Virus record (IMG/VR): IMGVR_UViG_3300042691_001387
Span: 1 to 43,461 of that record
DNA length: 43,461 nucleotides
Source: a virus
Direction: 5' to 3' (one strand)
The translations under genes were made by a program, and so were the position numbers. The notes under the pieces were generated by a model. It ran no database searches and was not told where the DNA came from. It saw only the letters and a list, made by a program, of their open reading frames with translations. The stretch's first letter is position 1. Every line of letters begins with the position of its first letter. Positions 16,191 to 25,831 of this stretch are shown here, piece after piece.

Positions 16191-19100
16191 ATGTTTATTA
16201 ATGAAACATTAAAGACTCATCTGCAAACATCAGCAACAATACAACTAAGATCTTTAGTTCTTGCTGAGTGGAATATGAATATGCCAGATAATATATTTTT
16301 ACTTGGTAATTATAGATACCGCCCAAATACTCCAGCATCTCAATTTCATGTACTTCCAATAATATTTGACTCGCTAGATTCTGGCGGGTATTACACAGGT
16401 GCTACAGATGCAGATGTAGTAGTAGATGGTGGATTTGAAGATAATGGAACACCTCAACAATTTACTTTACCTAAAACAAAAATGAAGATGCTGTATTCTT
16501 TAGAGGATTGCATCAAGCCTTTTAGACCAAGATCTGGCATTAATAAGCCACTATATTTTTCTGGTTCTTATATGCCAAACTCTGGCGCAGATATGGCAGA
16601 GCGACCACGCTGGTATATGCCATCTCGTTATGATCAATTTAGATATTGGACCTCATACAGAACAGAAGATAATTTTGAATATGGTATTGCTAAAAATATA
16701 TCAAATGGACTTTATTATATTGATGATGCAGTTCCTTTTGTAGTTTACAAGAATAATGTACCAGCAAATAGACTTATAGTAAAAATGCAAACTGGAGTAG
16801 GCAGTGTTGATCTTGGGCCATTTACTACAGCCACAGCATCTATTGACGATCCGCTTTATGGAGATGCAAACAAAAAAACTCCTGCTCGCTGGCGAGTTCA
16901 GTATCTTCGTAATAATGACTGGGTAGACGCATATACCTTTACAGAAAATGATACAAGGCCAGATGGTTCTGCAATTATTGGACCTGACGGATATGTTGAA
17001 CTACAATACGGATTAATAGTTCCAGAAATCTACAGAGATATTTTTAGATATACAGAAACTCTATCTTCAAGTACGCTGCTTCCAGAAAAATCAATTCTTG
17101 GATATTCATATTTAGTTATTGAAAATGATGGTGATATTGGAACATTCTATATTTGGGATGGAGATAGTTATGAGCAGTTTACCCCAGAGTACGGCTGGAT
17201 TCTAGGATCTGAAACAATAACAAACACTACAAGTTTTGTAACAGATCTTACATCTCCATCTTCATTTAACGATACTGTTGTAGGCGGAACTACCTACAGA
17301 GAGTTTGAGTATATTCGTGGCGTGAGAGTCGTTGTTGATACAATGAATAAATTTGACTCTACTTTTGATCTTATTGAGTTTTCTCCAAGACTTGTTGTTG
17401 ATCTATCAGACAAAACAATAGACTACGATTTAACAAAGATATTATCAGATGTTGGAGTCACATCATTGCCAGTAGGTCAACTACTTGCGTCTACGGGATC
17501 AATAAATATATTTGATGATGACCAGGCGTTCAATGAAAATAATACTAATAGCATAGTTGCTGATTATATTAGAAAGAATATTAAGTTTGCATTTTATGAA
17601 GTAGTGTCCAATGTTGAGGATACAGACGGCAGTGTTTATGATTATTATATTCCAATGAAAACCATGTACTCAGAAGGTTTTCCACAGGCAGACGTTACCG
17701 CTGGAACAATAAGCATTGAACTAAGAGACTTTTATTTCTTTCTTGAATCAATGCCAGCGCCAAGACTATTAATGACTGAAACATCTTTGAGTATGGCTAT
17801 TGTTACACTCTTAGATTTTATTGGTTTTACTAACTATACATTTAGAAGAATACAAGATGAGTCAGATCCAGTAATTCCATATTTCTTTGTTGCCCCAGAT
17901 CAAAACGTAGCAGAAGTATTAAACCAACTAGCCGTTGCTACACAAACAGCAATGTTCTTTGATGAATATAATAACTTTGTTGTAATGAGCAAAAATTATT
18001 TAATGCCAACAGAAACAGAAAGACCAACTGACTTTGTTTTGCTAGGTAATAACAATCAGTCAGATACTGGAGTTATTGAAAACTCCTCATCAGGCAACTT
18101 GCCTAATATTGTTTCAATTGCTTCTCAAGATAAAAAAGTTTACAATGATGGCAAAATTTCTTATACCACTAGATATTTACAGAGAAGTTACGGTAGTATC
18201 AGGCAGTCAAGCATGGTTGATAAAGAAAAAACATGGATATATAAGCCAGCCCTTCTTTGGGAAGTTGCAGGAACTCCAAATACAAAGACAATCAATGAGG
18301 TGGCATCTCAGCAAGGCAATTACGTTCTTGGAGCCATGCCAATAAACTCTAATCTTCCAGCAACTCCTCCTACCGTTTCTGGTGGGGTAGTTATAAATAA
18401 TACAATTGATCTAGGAGAAAATGTATACTGGCTAACTAGATACCAAGGATACTTTTATTCTGGCGGAGAAATAATTAGATATGATGCTGCAGAATTTAAT
18501 ATCACAGGAACTGGAAATGTTTGGATAACAAGCAATCAAGAGTATCAAAGATATTTTTCTACCCTTCCATTTAATGGAAAGATTTATCCAACTGGACTAG
18601 TTCGTATTTATTCTGTACCTTACTATGAAACAATTGATGGCATAGAGCGTCTACAGCCAGGTGCCGTGTATGAGCATGGTCGTGGCCAGTTTGGAACTCC
18701 AATAGTTGCACACACGGCTAGTATCAGCAGTTACTGGTCTGATAACGCATATGTTCGTGGCTGCGACATGCAGGCTCAATATCTTTTTACTACTCAGATT
18801 AATCCAACAGTCCCATCTACTACAACAGGTGCGGCTGGTGTAAGCAATGACTTGGCAAAACAAACTACTCGTAATGGTATTATTAAAAACTTTATGGCAA
18901 CAAACTATCTAACAGATAGCGCAGTAAATAATCTAAAGTCTACACAAAGTGGAACAGTGCAATCTTCAGCCCTTGTTATGAATGGCCCATCTTTCAAAAC
19001 AACCGAAACCCCACTTAACTTTGTATCATATGTTTATAAGCAGTTAGATAATGCATATAAACTATTTGGGACTAGAATGCGTATTATTGGCAAAGTTGAG

Positions 19101-20510
19101 AATAATGAAACTCGTGCACAGACTCCAATTGGCAGCACATCATATTATCAAGTAACTGGCGCATTACCAAATCAAAGCATCAGCATCGGTGGAGGATCTG
19201 GCGGTATAGCGGTATTACTTAATCCAGAAACCAACAATGGGTACTACTTTGAAATAGTAGCAATGACAGAAGATAATATTGAATCATATATAACAACCAA
19301 CAACGCTGGACAGCCAGATATATCTATTAACAACATTGTATTTTATAAAATAAAGAAAGATGCATCAAATAATAATGCTATACCAGTTAAACTATGGGGA
19401 GGGCTAACTAGTGTAATTGTAGACGACGGACGATTTACTGGTCAGTATCGAATGGCTGGAGAAGAAAATACAACTGTATATGACCTGTCTGTAGAGTATG
19501 AAGATATTGGAACTATTCGCAGGTTCTATTTATACATTAATAATAAACTGGTACAGATTGTTGATGATACAGACCCAATGCCAATTTATAATAATTCTGC
19601 ATTATTTGTTCGTGGATCATCCAGAGTAATGTTTGAAAACATATATGCTGTAGCAGAAAACTATTCTCAAAATACAGTATTCACAGTTGGAGAAACTTTA
19701 TCTAGCGTCTTTGGCGATACTAATATTGATGCTAACGAATCTTTCCGTAAATATGCAATGAGTGGTATTGTTCAGGCTACCTATTTAGACGGCATTAGTT
19801 CTGAGCAGCCACCTAGATATAATATGTATTTTGATGAGTTTGGAACTATTATGCGTGAGTGTTCTTACTTTGATATTAAATATGATCGTTCATACCCTGC
19901 TCTTTATGCAGAGTTAGCACCAACTCTAAATAGAATTAAGGGCTACGTTGTGTCTGGATTCCAAGCAGATTCATATGGTGCTGAGTTTTTGATATTTAAT
20001 GCAACAGATACAGCACTTAATCTAGATGAAACGACTGGGAATTACCTGAGAATTCAAGGTGTAACATTTACACAAGACACAACCTATGAGTTAACAGTTG
20101 ACGAATATTTTAAGAAGCGTAGCAATTTTTCTACACCACAACTTCAGGGTAGTGCAATAGTTACCTCTCCGCTAGTTGAAAAAGCACAATATGATCAGAT
20201 AAAACAAAGCCGAATTATTTATGGAAAGAATGAGTTTACAATTGAGACTCCATATATCCAAAGCCAAGATGATGCAGAACAACTCATGGGCTGGATTATA
20301 AATAAGGTTATGACTCCTAAAAAAGCGGTAGGCGTAAATATGTTTGCTATACCAACTCTTCAATTGGGAGATATTGTTACTATAACCTATCAAGATAATA
20401 CTGGTCTTGACTTAGTAACTACCACATCAACAAGATTTGTAATATATAATATTCAGTACAAGAGAGATAATAGCGGTCCAAGCATGACTGTCTATTTGAG
20501 CGAGGTATAA
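16191..20510 (+). CDS. Large tail hub/minor tail protein with LamG-like insertion
   Basis: 1439 aa. The N-terminus (residues ~10-30, ATIQLRSLVLAEWN) and the C-terminal ~90 residues (IPTLQLGDIVTITYQD; MTVYLSEV) resemble tail hub/tail-associated proteins that form the tip ring below Dit. Residues ~950-1180 contain a jelly-roll-like segment (NGYYFEIVAMTEDN; RRFYLYINNKLVQIVDDTDP; FENIYAVAENY) like concanavalin/LamG carbohydrate-binding folds. Together this suggests the structural centre of the tail tip with a built-in sugar-binding module. No peptidase or lysozyme motif was seen. Confidence 0.75.
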   Translation: MFINETLKTHLQTSATIQLRSLVLAEWNMNMPDNIFLLGNYRYRPNTPASQFHVLPIIFDSLDSGGYYTGATDADVVVDGGFEDNGTPQQFTLPKTKMKMLYSLEDCIKPFRPRSGINKPLYFSGSYMPNSGADMAERPRWYMPSRYDQFRYWTSYRTEDNFEYGIAKNISNGLYYIDDAVPFVVYKNNVPANRLIVKMQTGVGSVDLGPFTTATASIDDPLYGDANKKTPARWRVQYLRNNDWVDAYTFTENDTRPDGSAIIGPDGYVELQYGLIVPEIYRDIFRYTETLSSSTLLPEKSILGYSYLVIENDGDIGTFYIWDGDSYEQFTPEYGWILGSETITNTTSFVTDLTSPSSFNDTVVGGTTYREFEYIRGVRVVVDTMNKFDSTFDLIEFSPRLVVDLSDKTIDYDLTKILSDVGVTSLPVGQLLASTGSINIFDDDQAFNENNTNSIVADYIRKNIKFAFYEVVSNVEDTDGSVYDYYIPMKTMYSEGFPQADVTAGTISIELRDFYFFLESMPAPRLLMTETSLSMAIVTLLDFIGFTNYTFRRIQDESDPVIPYFFVAPDQNVAEVLNQLAVATQTAMFFDEYNNFVVMSKNYLMPTETERPTDFVLLGNNNQSDTGVIENSSSGNLPNIVSIASQDKKVYNDGKISYTTRYLQRSYGSIRQSSMVDKEKTWIYKPALLWEVAGTPNTKTINEVASQQGNYVLGAMPINSNLPATPPTVSGGVVINNTIDLGENVYWLTRYQGYFYSGGEIIRYDAAEFNITGTGNVWITSNQEYQRYFSTLPFNGKIYPTGLVRIYSVPYYETIDGIERLQPGAVYEHGRGQFGTPIVAHTASISSYWSDNAYVRGCDMQAQYLFTTQINPTVPSTTTGAAGVSNDLAKQTTRNGIIKNFMATNYLTDSAVNNLKSTQSGTVQSSALVMNGPSFKTTETPLNFVSYVYKQLDNAYKLFGTRMRIIGKVENNETRAQTPIGSTSYYQVTGALPNQSISIGGGSGGIAVLLNPETNNGYYFEIVAMTEDNIESYITTNNAGQPDISINNIVFYKIKKDASNNNAIPVKLWGGLTSVIVDDGRFTGQYRMAGEENTTVYDLSVEYEDIGTIRRFYLYINNKLVQIVDDTDPMPIYNNSALFVRGSSRVMFENIYAVAENYSQNTVFTVGETLSSVFGDTNIDANESFRKYAMSGIVQATYLDGISSEQPPRYNMYFDEFGTIMRECSYFDIKYDRSYPALYAELAPTLNRIKGYVVSGFQADSYGAEFLIFNATDTALNLDETTGNYLRIQGVTFTQDTTYELTVDEYFKKRSNFSTPQLQGSAIVTSPLVEKAQYDQIKQSRIIYGKNEFTIETPYIQSQDDAEQLMGWIINKVMTPKKAVGVNMFAIPTLQLGDIVTITYQDNTGLDLVTTTSTRFVIYNIQYKRDNSGPSMTVYLSEV

Positions 20511-20511
20511 A

Positions 20512-21006
20512 ATGGCAGATGTATCACCAGTACCAATGACACCAAACAACGCTGGCCTAAATGTAAGTGCCTTTAGTGTTAACCCAGTTTTAACAGCACC
20601 AATAGATACCATTCTATTTAATGATGAAACACTTCCAGTAGAAATAATGGCAGATCTTTTGTTTGAAAATATAGGTGGGCAAGAGTTAATTAATATTGCT
20701 AGAAATGATACTGTAAATGGGCAGACTGTAATATATCAGCCTATCAAAAATTTGTCAACAATTCAGCAACAATATAACCCAAATAATATTGTTAGTCTTC
20801 AATCTACTTCAGATAAGTACTTCCAGAATTTCTCAATCAAGTTTGAGGGCAAAGTTCCAAATGTTGGAAATGGACCAAATGGAGAGCACGTCTATATGGA
20901 TCCAGAAACAGGGGATTTGATAATTGAGGTAGTAAATATTGAAGATGGAGAACAGGTGCAGGTAGAAATAACTTCAAGTGGTACAATATATGAGGCGGAA
21001 TTATGA
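20512..21006 (+). CDS. Tail-tip associated protein, unknown function
   Basis: 164 aa, starting two bases after the hub stop. A distinctive block is LPVEIMADLLFENIGGQELI followed by NDTVNGQ and a later YNPNNI. I recall similar blocks in small tail proteins of other phages but cannot name a domain. The C-terminus is acidic and beta-rich. Its place between hub and fibre-like genes suggests a tip or adaptor component. The stop overlaps the next start by 4 bases. Confidence 0.65.
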   Translation: MADVSPVPMTPNNAGLNVSAFSVNPVLTAPIDTILFNDETLPVEIMADLLFENIGGQELINIARNDTVNGQTVIYQPIKNLSTIQQQYNPNNIVSLQSTSDKYFQNFSIKFEGKVPNVGNGPNGEHVYMDPETGDLIIEVVNIEDGEQVQVEITSSGTIYEAEL

Positions 21007-22154
21007 TAACAAACACTGGACAATCTATTATTGGCAAGTACCTGCTTGGTCAGGCACCTGCATATGCCTCTTATATAGCCGTTGGCTGCGGCGCACAGCC
21101 CCTAGCAACCGCTGACCCATATGGAAACTACTCAACAAAAGAAAACCTTGACTTTGAAATGTTTCGTGTACCAATTTCATCACGAGGCTTTGTAAATGAT
21201 GGCGGTACAGAAAAACTAGTCCTTACAGCAGAACTACCCACAGAAGAAAGATATGAAATAACAGAGATAGGAATATACTCAGCAGGATCAAACCCATCCG
21301 CTGGAGCCTATGATAGCAAAACCGTTTTTGCATTTTCTACAGGTGAAGGATGGCAATACCACGACCAAACATCTGCTACATCAATTCCTACAATTACAGA
21401 ACCATTAGATGACCCTAATGATGATAATATTATTGCAACAACAGATCCAGTATTTCAGACTAACGCAGATAACTCTATATTCTTTAAATCATCAAGAGCA
21501 GATAGATATGAACGTTGTAGATTTTTAAATAATATGATCATGGTAGTTGGAGATGATGCTGACCTAACTATTGACCCATCAACTGGAAGTGCTGGTGGAC
21601 ATTTTTATATTGAGCCAGGATCAAATCATATTCATTTAACTGGTGCAGATGTAGATTTTTCTAAGAATGCGCCTACAGATCAATTAAGACTTGCATTTTC
21701 ATTAATCAGTAAAGATGGAGACTCAGCAAGCGTTCCAGATACCGTTCGTATTTTGATTGAGTTTGCCTCCACTGACGCAGAAAATACTGGCGAATATGCA
21801 CGTATGGAAATAGAACTAGACAACGGTTCTGGCACTGGAGGAACATATGACTTTGCAGAAAATAGATATTATGTTATTACAGAACAACTACAAAATCTAT
21901 ATGTGACTAATGGATTTACGTGGGATGCTGTAACAGTTGTTAAAATTTATACATCTATCCAGAATTCAGATACGCCTACTGGAGATTACTACATTGCTTA
22001 TGATGCTTTGCGTTTAGAAAATGTATCTACTATTAATCCACTCTATGGACTAACTGGATATTCTGTAGTAAAAAATGCAGATGCAGCAACTATTATTAAA
22101 AATCCAAACACCAGCAACTACATAGAATTTAGATTTACTGTCGGAGTTTCATAA
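21003..22154 (+). CDS. Minor tail/fibre-like protein
   Basis: 383 aa. The first ~110 residues carry VPISSRGFVND and TAELPTEERYEITEIGIYSA, resembling the N-terminal attachment part of many tail fibre proteins. Residues ~170-350 form a second beta-rich domain (FYIEPGSNHIHLTGADVDFS; TVVKIYTSIQNSD) that looks like a jelly roll. It may connect the hub to receptor-binding parts. It overlaps the upstream gene by 4 bases and the downstream one by one base. Confidence 0.7.
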   Translation: MITNTGQSIIGKYLLGQAPAYASYIAVGCGAQPLATADPYGNYSTKENLDFEMFRVPISSRGFVNDGGTEKLVLTAELPTEERYEITEIGIYSAGSNPSAGAYDSKTVFAFSTGEGWQYHDQTSATSIPTITEPLDDPNDDNIIATTDPVFQTNADNSIFFKSSRADRYERCRFLNNMIMVVGDDADLTIDPSTGSAGGHFYIEPGSNHIHLTGADVDFSKNAPTDQLRLAFSLISKDGDSASVPDTVRILIEFASTDAENTGEYARMEIELDNGSGTGGTYDFAENRYYVITEQLQNLYVTNGFTWDAVTVVKIYTSIQNSDTPTGDYYIAYDALRLENVSTINPLYGLTGYSVVKNADAATIIKNPNTSNYIEFRFTVGVS

Positions 22155-22912
22155 TGGCTGACGCTGGTATTAAAAAATATCGTCAAGCGCCTGTTGATCT
22201 GCCACCCATTAGTAGTGAAAACGAAGGGTATACATTAAGGTATAGAATTATATCTGAAGATAGAAACAGAGTCTCACATTGGTCTCCAGTATATTTAGTA
22301 ATTCCTAACTTTACCTATGTTCCTGGACAAATTAATTTTGGCACGGCAAATCAGGTAGCATCATTTACCTGGGATTCAGTAACTATATTAAAAGATACAA
22401 AAACAGTACAGTCTATAAACAACAAGCAATTAACTTCCGATATTGCAACTTTGACTACAGATGGCGCACACTATATGTCGGTTGGCGACTGGGTAACAGT
22501 AGAAGGGGTTGACTCTACATTTAATGGCACATATAAAATTAGCGCTGTAACTACCAATACTTTTAGTTATTACAAAGATCATGGAAATATTGGATCTACC
22601 GTCGTAAGCCCTGAAGGAACATATAAGACTAATTCTTTTATTAGAAATGCTCTTGAATATGACATTTGGGTAAGATGGGATAGAAATGATGGCGGTGATT
22701 GGCTATATAAAGAAAGAATAGAATCAACCACATTATCTTTACCACATCCAGATACTTATACAATTAATGGAGCAATTCAGCCAAGCCCACCAAACAGAGT
22801 TAGTGTTGAAATTTATCTAGTTGGAGAACCAGTTGCTAGAGGAGACGGAACTCCTCTTGATACAGCAACGCCATTTTTAAAAATGTACCAACTTCTTAAT
22901 GAAACGATCTAA
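22154..22912 (+). CDS. Tail protein with beta-sandwich domains
   Basis: 252 aa. It opens with a region similar to fibronectin-type strands (GYTLRYRIISEDRNRVSHWS), has an inserted ~55-residue unit at ~95-150 (SVGDWVTVEGVDSTFNGTYK) found in phage tail proteins, then returns to the first domain (YDIWVRWDRNDGGDW). This looks like a beta domain interrupted by an insertion. Role in receptor contact or tip assembly is inferred from the neighbours only. Confidence 0.65.
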   Translation: MADAGIKKYRQAPVDLPPISSENEGYTLRYRIISEDRNRVSHWSPVYLVIPNFTYVPGQINFGTANQVASFTWDSVTILKDTKTVQSINNKQLTSDIATLTTDGAHYMSVGDWVTVEGVDSTFNGTYKISAVTTNTFSYYKDHGNIGSTVVSPEGTYKTNSFIRNALEYDIWVRWDRNDGGDWLYKERIESTTLSLPHPDTYTINGAIQPSPPNRVSVEIYLVGEPVARGDGTPLDTATPFLKMYQLLNETI

Positions 22913-22921
22913 TGATATAAT
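22913..22921 (+). promoter_or_regulatory. Extended -10 promoter, near-leaderless
   Basis: TGATATAAT begins one base after the TAA of the previous gene. ATG 22930 follows the hexamer by 8 bases, so the leader would be 0-2 bases. GGAG at 22922-22925 lies between, but only 4 bases from the ATG and probably not transcribed. Confidence 0.6.
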
Positions 22922-22929
22922 GGAGATAT

Positions 22930-23373
22930 ATGGCTAAAGTACCGCTACCTGAACGAGGACAACCGCTAGATGTTACATACATTTATCAGTTGGCAGATAC
23001 ACTAAATGACCTGTCGACACAGGTTTCTTCAGCAACCTATAACTATACAACAGTAGATACAACAAGTGCTGGAAGACAGAGTATTAAAACATCTGAGGCA
23101 AGAGTAGTTGGTGGCTATGTTGAAGTTGCTAATAACTCAACAGTCAGCGCAGGAAATGAAAAGACATTTTCATACGACTTCCCATCTGACTTTAAATATG
23201 CTCCTATTGCTACTGCAACAGCAGTCAATATAGGAAATACACCAGCAGGACAAAATGTTACAGTAATTCTAAAATCTGTAACTACTTCAAGAGTGGAAGG
23301 CATTGTTAGATTTGGTGCTTCAGGAGATCTTTCTCTAGCAGTACATCTAATTGTTATTGGCATTCCTAATTAA
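22930..23373 (+). CDS. Tail-tip/receptor-region protein, unknown
   Basis: 147 aa. A short N-terminal helix-forming part (TYIYQLADTLNDLSTQV) could trimerise; the remainder is a compact beta domain ending LSLAVHLIVIGIPN. The size and layout (short coiled coil plus a C-terminal beta head) fit the distal part of a fibre or a tip protein. It is the last gene of the tail cluster and has its own promoter. No family recognised. Confidence 0.6.
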   Translation: MAKVPLPERGQPLDVTYIYQLADTLNDLSTQVSSATYNYTTVDTTSAGRQSIKTSEARVVGGYVEVANNSTVSAGNEKTFSYDFPSDFKYAPIATATAVNIGNTPAGQNVTVILKSVTTSRVEGIVRFGASGDLSLAVHLIVIGIPN

Positions 23374-23387
23374 GGGGAATCAGTTAA

Positions 23388-23579
23388 ATGATTTATTGCA
23401 ATAAATGCAAGGGTAGAATGTTTGTTGATAGACAATACTCTAGTGAAATGCATATTGAAACATATTGTATTAGTTGCGGTACTAGAAAGTTTTATCATCC
23501 ACCATCACAAAGTAGGTACGGTCAATGGCTTTTGAACCTAGAAAACTTGAGAGCAAAGACTACAATAACCAGCCTATAA
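23388..23579 (+). CDS. Small zinc-ribbon protein
   Basis: 63 aa, start ATG 23388 behind AAGGGGA. CNKC near residue 4 and CISCG near residue 28 are the two knuckles of a zinc ribbon; the C-terminus is polar. Such proteins bind nucleic acid or act as protein-protein adaptors. The last 55 bases overlap the start of the next gene in another frame. It lies at the switch from tail genes to the regulatory/replication region. Confidence 0.7.
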   Translation: MIYCNKCKGRMFVDRQYSSEMHIETYCISCGTRKFYHPPSQSRYGQWLLNLENLRAKTTITSL

Positions 23580-24070
23580 TTCCAGGTAATAAAACTATCT
23601 GGTTTTTAAATGGTGACCTTGTTAGGCTTCATCATAGTTCAAGATCAACTGGAATGGTAACTGTTTACAATATTACAAAAGATAGATTAGAAACTTGCTT
23701 TCGTAATGATTTTAGAAAAAATAGAGAGAAAGCCTACACTGTAGCAGAAACTGCAAGACTTGTCAATAGGCATCGTAAATATTTTCCATCTTTAATTAAA
23801 CGTGGAGTTATTCCACAACCAACAGGTGCAAAAGTTGGCGGTACACGAGGATGGCAAATAAGAGCATACTACTCTGAATCGCAATTAAAAGAGATACGTG
23901 ATATACTTGCAAGTGTACATATTGGTAGACCAAGAAAAGATAATTTAATAACAAATAATATGACTCCTACAAGTCAGGAGTTGACACGTAGAACTGGCGA
24001 TGGTATACTGGTTTATACAAAAACTGAAGATGGTAGATTCATACCAGTTTGGTCTGAAAGCATTAATTAA
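23525..24070 (+). CDS. Helix-turn-helix DNA-binding protein (MerR/excisionase-like)
   Basis: 181 aa. Residues ~70-125 contain AYTVAETARLVNRHRKYFPS and GWQIRAYYSESQLKEI, the pattern of MerR/excisionase winged HTH domains (helix-turn-helix, then a wing, then 'Y..S.L..I'). The basic GRPRKDN after it resembles an AT-hook, which would bind the minor groove. The N-terminal ~65 residues are of unknown type. A likely phage transcription regulator. The 3' end of the gene contains the consensus promoter for the replication operon (23981-24009), so the protein could act on a site inside its own gene. Start at 23525 overlaps the zinc-ribbon gene; a later start (MVTVYN, residue 44) cannot be excluded. Confidence 0.75.
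   Translation: MAFEPRKLESKDYNNQPIIPGNKTIWFLNGDLVRLHHSSRSTGMVTVYNITKDRLETCFRNDFRKNREKAYTVAETARLVNRHRKYFPSLIKRGVIPQPTGAKVGGTRGWQIRAYYSESQLKEIRDILASVHIGRPRKDNLITNNMTPTSQELTRRTGDGILVYTKTEDGRFIPVWSESIN
23981..24009 (+). promoter_or_regulatory. Consensus sigma-70-type promoter of the replication operon
   Basis: TTGACA (23981-23986), 17-base spacer, TATACT (24004-24009), preceded by TGG for an extended -10. It is one of the two best promoters in the window and has the same elements as the one at 41747. It lies inside the end of the HTH gene. Expected transcript start ~24016, leader ~73 bases to GTG 24089. Confidence 0.8.
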
Positions 24071-24088
24071 CCTTTGAAGGGGGTAGCA

Positions 24089-24301
24089 GTGGAAGAACGT
24101 AATGAAACAAAGGTATCCGTAACACTTGGATACACTCTTAATCTAGGAAACTTTCAATCTTTGCGAGTAGATCTTGGTGTTGTTGACCATGTTCGTAATG
24201 GCGAGACTACAAATGAAGCAATGGATCGTGTATACGATTTTATTGAAGCAAAGGTCATTGAGAAAGTTCAAGAAGCCAAAGCAGAGATTACACAGGAATA
24301 A
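24089..24301 (+). CDS. Small conserved phage protein, unknown
   Basis: 70 aa from GTG 24089, which follows AAGGGGGT (24077-24084) at a good distance; a TTG at 24074 would put the ribosome site inside the gene. It reads VSVTLGYTLNLGNFQSLRVD with a helical C-terminal half (AMDRVYDFIEAKVIEKVQEA). Small proteins of this shape often accompany phage replication genes, but the role is not known. First gene of the early operon. Confidence 0.7.
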   Translation: MEERNETKVSVTLGYTLNLGNFQSLRVDLGVVDHVRNGETTNEAMDRVYDFIEAKVIEKVQEAKAEITQE

Positions 24302-24303
24302 TC

Positions 24304-24612
24304 GTGGCAGACCGCAAAGACCGTATGGCTTTGCTCAGTCGCTACAATAAATTCCATTTGCAGAGATACGAGCAAAAGTCTAATCTCAATCTTAATGTTG
24401 AACAATGGGCTGCTGATGCACTTATAGAGTCTTATGGACTCAGTGCTTGCTATGATTTATTAGAATATTATTTCAGCATAGTGCAGCATCCGACATGGAA
24501 CTTTTTTGCGTACAATGCACAGCAAATTCTAAATGGTAGAATGGCTACAGAACAAGATTTAAAAGAAAGAGCAGAGCGTAGAAAATTGGCTAGGGAGTGG
24601 TTGAGTGAGTAA
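24304..24612 (+). CDS. Small protein preceding the helicase, possible loader or cofactor
   Basis: 102 aa, GTG start 2 bases after the previous stop. Mostly helical with several aromatic residues (YDLLEYYFSIVQHPTWNFFA) and a basic C-terminus (ERRKLAREWLSE). It overlaps the helicase gene by 8 bases. Genes directly before a phage DnaB-like helicase sometimes encode its loader, but no loader domain (no AAA+ motif) is present, so this is only a suggestion. Confidence 0.6.
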   Translation: MADRKDRMALLSRYNKFHLQRYEQKSNLNLNVEQWAADALIESYGLSACYDLLEYYFSIVQHPTWNFFAYNAQQILNGRMATEQDLKERAERRKLAREWLSE

Positions 24613-25831
24613 TTCAGAAGCAAAAGTAATTAGCGCAGTACTAGAAGATAAACAGATCCATGTATTGCTACAGGCTAACATAGATGGGATTTTAAGAACC
24701 CATAATGATGTATGGAACTTTATTAAAAGATATGCAGAAAATAATGGCACTGTGCCACCATCTTCTCTGGTAGTAGAAAAGTTTAGAGACTTTGCTCCAG
24801 TCGCTGGCATAGGAACAACTAAGCATCATTTAGAAGAATTGCAGGCAGACTATCTTAATGATAGCCTTAAAGATATTATTCGTAATGCTGCTACAGATGT
24901 GCAGGGTGGCCAAGGAGTCAAGGCTCTAGAGCAACTAATTACAAAAACATCAGAACTAAAAAAGAATACTTCTGCTATTCGTGATATTGATGCTACTGAT
25001 ATTGATTCTGCAATAGCATATTTTGAAAATGTAAAAAAGCAACAAGAACTTGGTAAGATGGGAATTAAAACAGGCTTGCCAGGGTTTGACAATTACCTCC
25101 CTTCAGGAATTATGCCAGGGCAACTGGGGATTTTCCTGGCATATCCAGGTATTGGTAAATCCTGGCTTGCTCTTTACTTTGCCGTACAGGCATGGAAACA
25201 GGGCAAGACTCCAATGATCATCAGTCTAGAAATGTCTGAGACAGAAGTTCGTAATCGTGTATTTGCGATTATGGGTGAAGGATTGTGGTCACACCGTAAG
25301 ATCTCCAATGGAGATATTGAAATAGATATGTTGAAGAAATGGCATGACAGTAAAATTCTTGGCAAGCAGCCATTTCACATTATCTCTAATGACAGTGGTG
25401 GAGAAATTACTCCTTCTGTTATTCGTGGAAAGATTGATCAATACCGTCCAGACTTTGTAATTGTAGACTATCTACAACTTATGTCTCCAAACCAAAAGTC
25501 TGACAACGAAACAGTACGCATGAAGAATCTTTCTCGTGAACTTAAACTAATGTCAATTAGTGAAGAGGTTCCTATCATTGCAATTTCTTCTGCTACGCCA
25601 GATGACGTTACTAACATGAGCACAGTTCCAACTCTTGGACAAACTGCTTGGTCACGTCAAATTGCTTACGATGCTGACTGGGTTTTAGCGCTTGGTAGAG
25701 CAGCCAACAGTGATATAATTGAATGTGCGTTTAGAAAAAATCGTAATGGATTCATGGGAGACTTTTTAATACAGGTAGATTTTGACAAGGGATATTACAG
25801 ATACAAAGATTACGAAGATAAAAATGGTTAA
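24605..25831 (+). CDS. Replicative DNA helicase, DnaB/gp41-like
   Basis: 408 aa, GTG start. RecA-type ATPase core: Walker A AYPGIGKS at 179-186, Walker B FVIVDYLQLM with Asp288, and IISLEMSETEVRNR (Glu209 catalytic region). The N-terminal ~150 residues are helical and shorter than in bacterial DnaB (~450-470 aa total), as in phage forms. It unwinds the fork as a hexamer, with the primase encoded next. The primase start overlaps its stop by 8 bases. Confidence 0.92.
   Translation: MSNSEAKVISAVLEDKQIHVLLQANIDGILRTHNDVWNFIKRYAENNGTVPPSSLVVEKFRDFAPVAGIGTTKHHLEELQADYLNDSLKDIIRNAATDVQGGQGVKALEQLITKTSELKKNTSAIRDIDATDIDSAIAYFENVKKQQELGKMGIKTGLPGFDNYLPSGIMPGQLGIFLAYPGIGKSWLALYFAVQAWKQGKTPMIISLEMSETEVRNRVFAIMGEGLWSHRKISNGDIEIDMLKKWHDSKILGKQPFHIISNDSGGEITPSVIRGKIDQYRPDFVIVDYLQLMSPNQKSDNETVRMKNLSRELKLMSISEEVPIIAISSATPDDVTNMSTVPTLGQTAWSRQIAYDADWVLALGRAANSDIIECAFRKNRNGFMGDFLIQVDFDKGYYRYKDYEDKNG

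Noticed and set aside
22509-22537. TTGACT-N17-TATAAA inside the tail gene 22154-22912
   Set aside because: No TG extension and no gene start nearby; the promoter at 22913 already serves the next gene. Likely chance in AT-rich DNA.
25711-25719. TGATATAAT inside the helicase gene
   Set aside because: Identical to the intergenic elements but encodes Ser-Asp-Ile-Ile-Glu near the helicase end, and no gene starts within 100 bases; kept only as a caution on chance occurrence.
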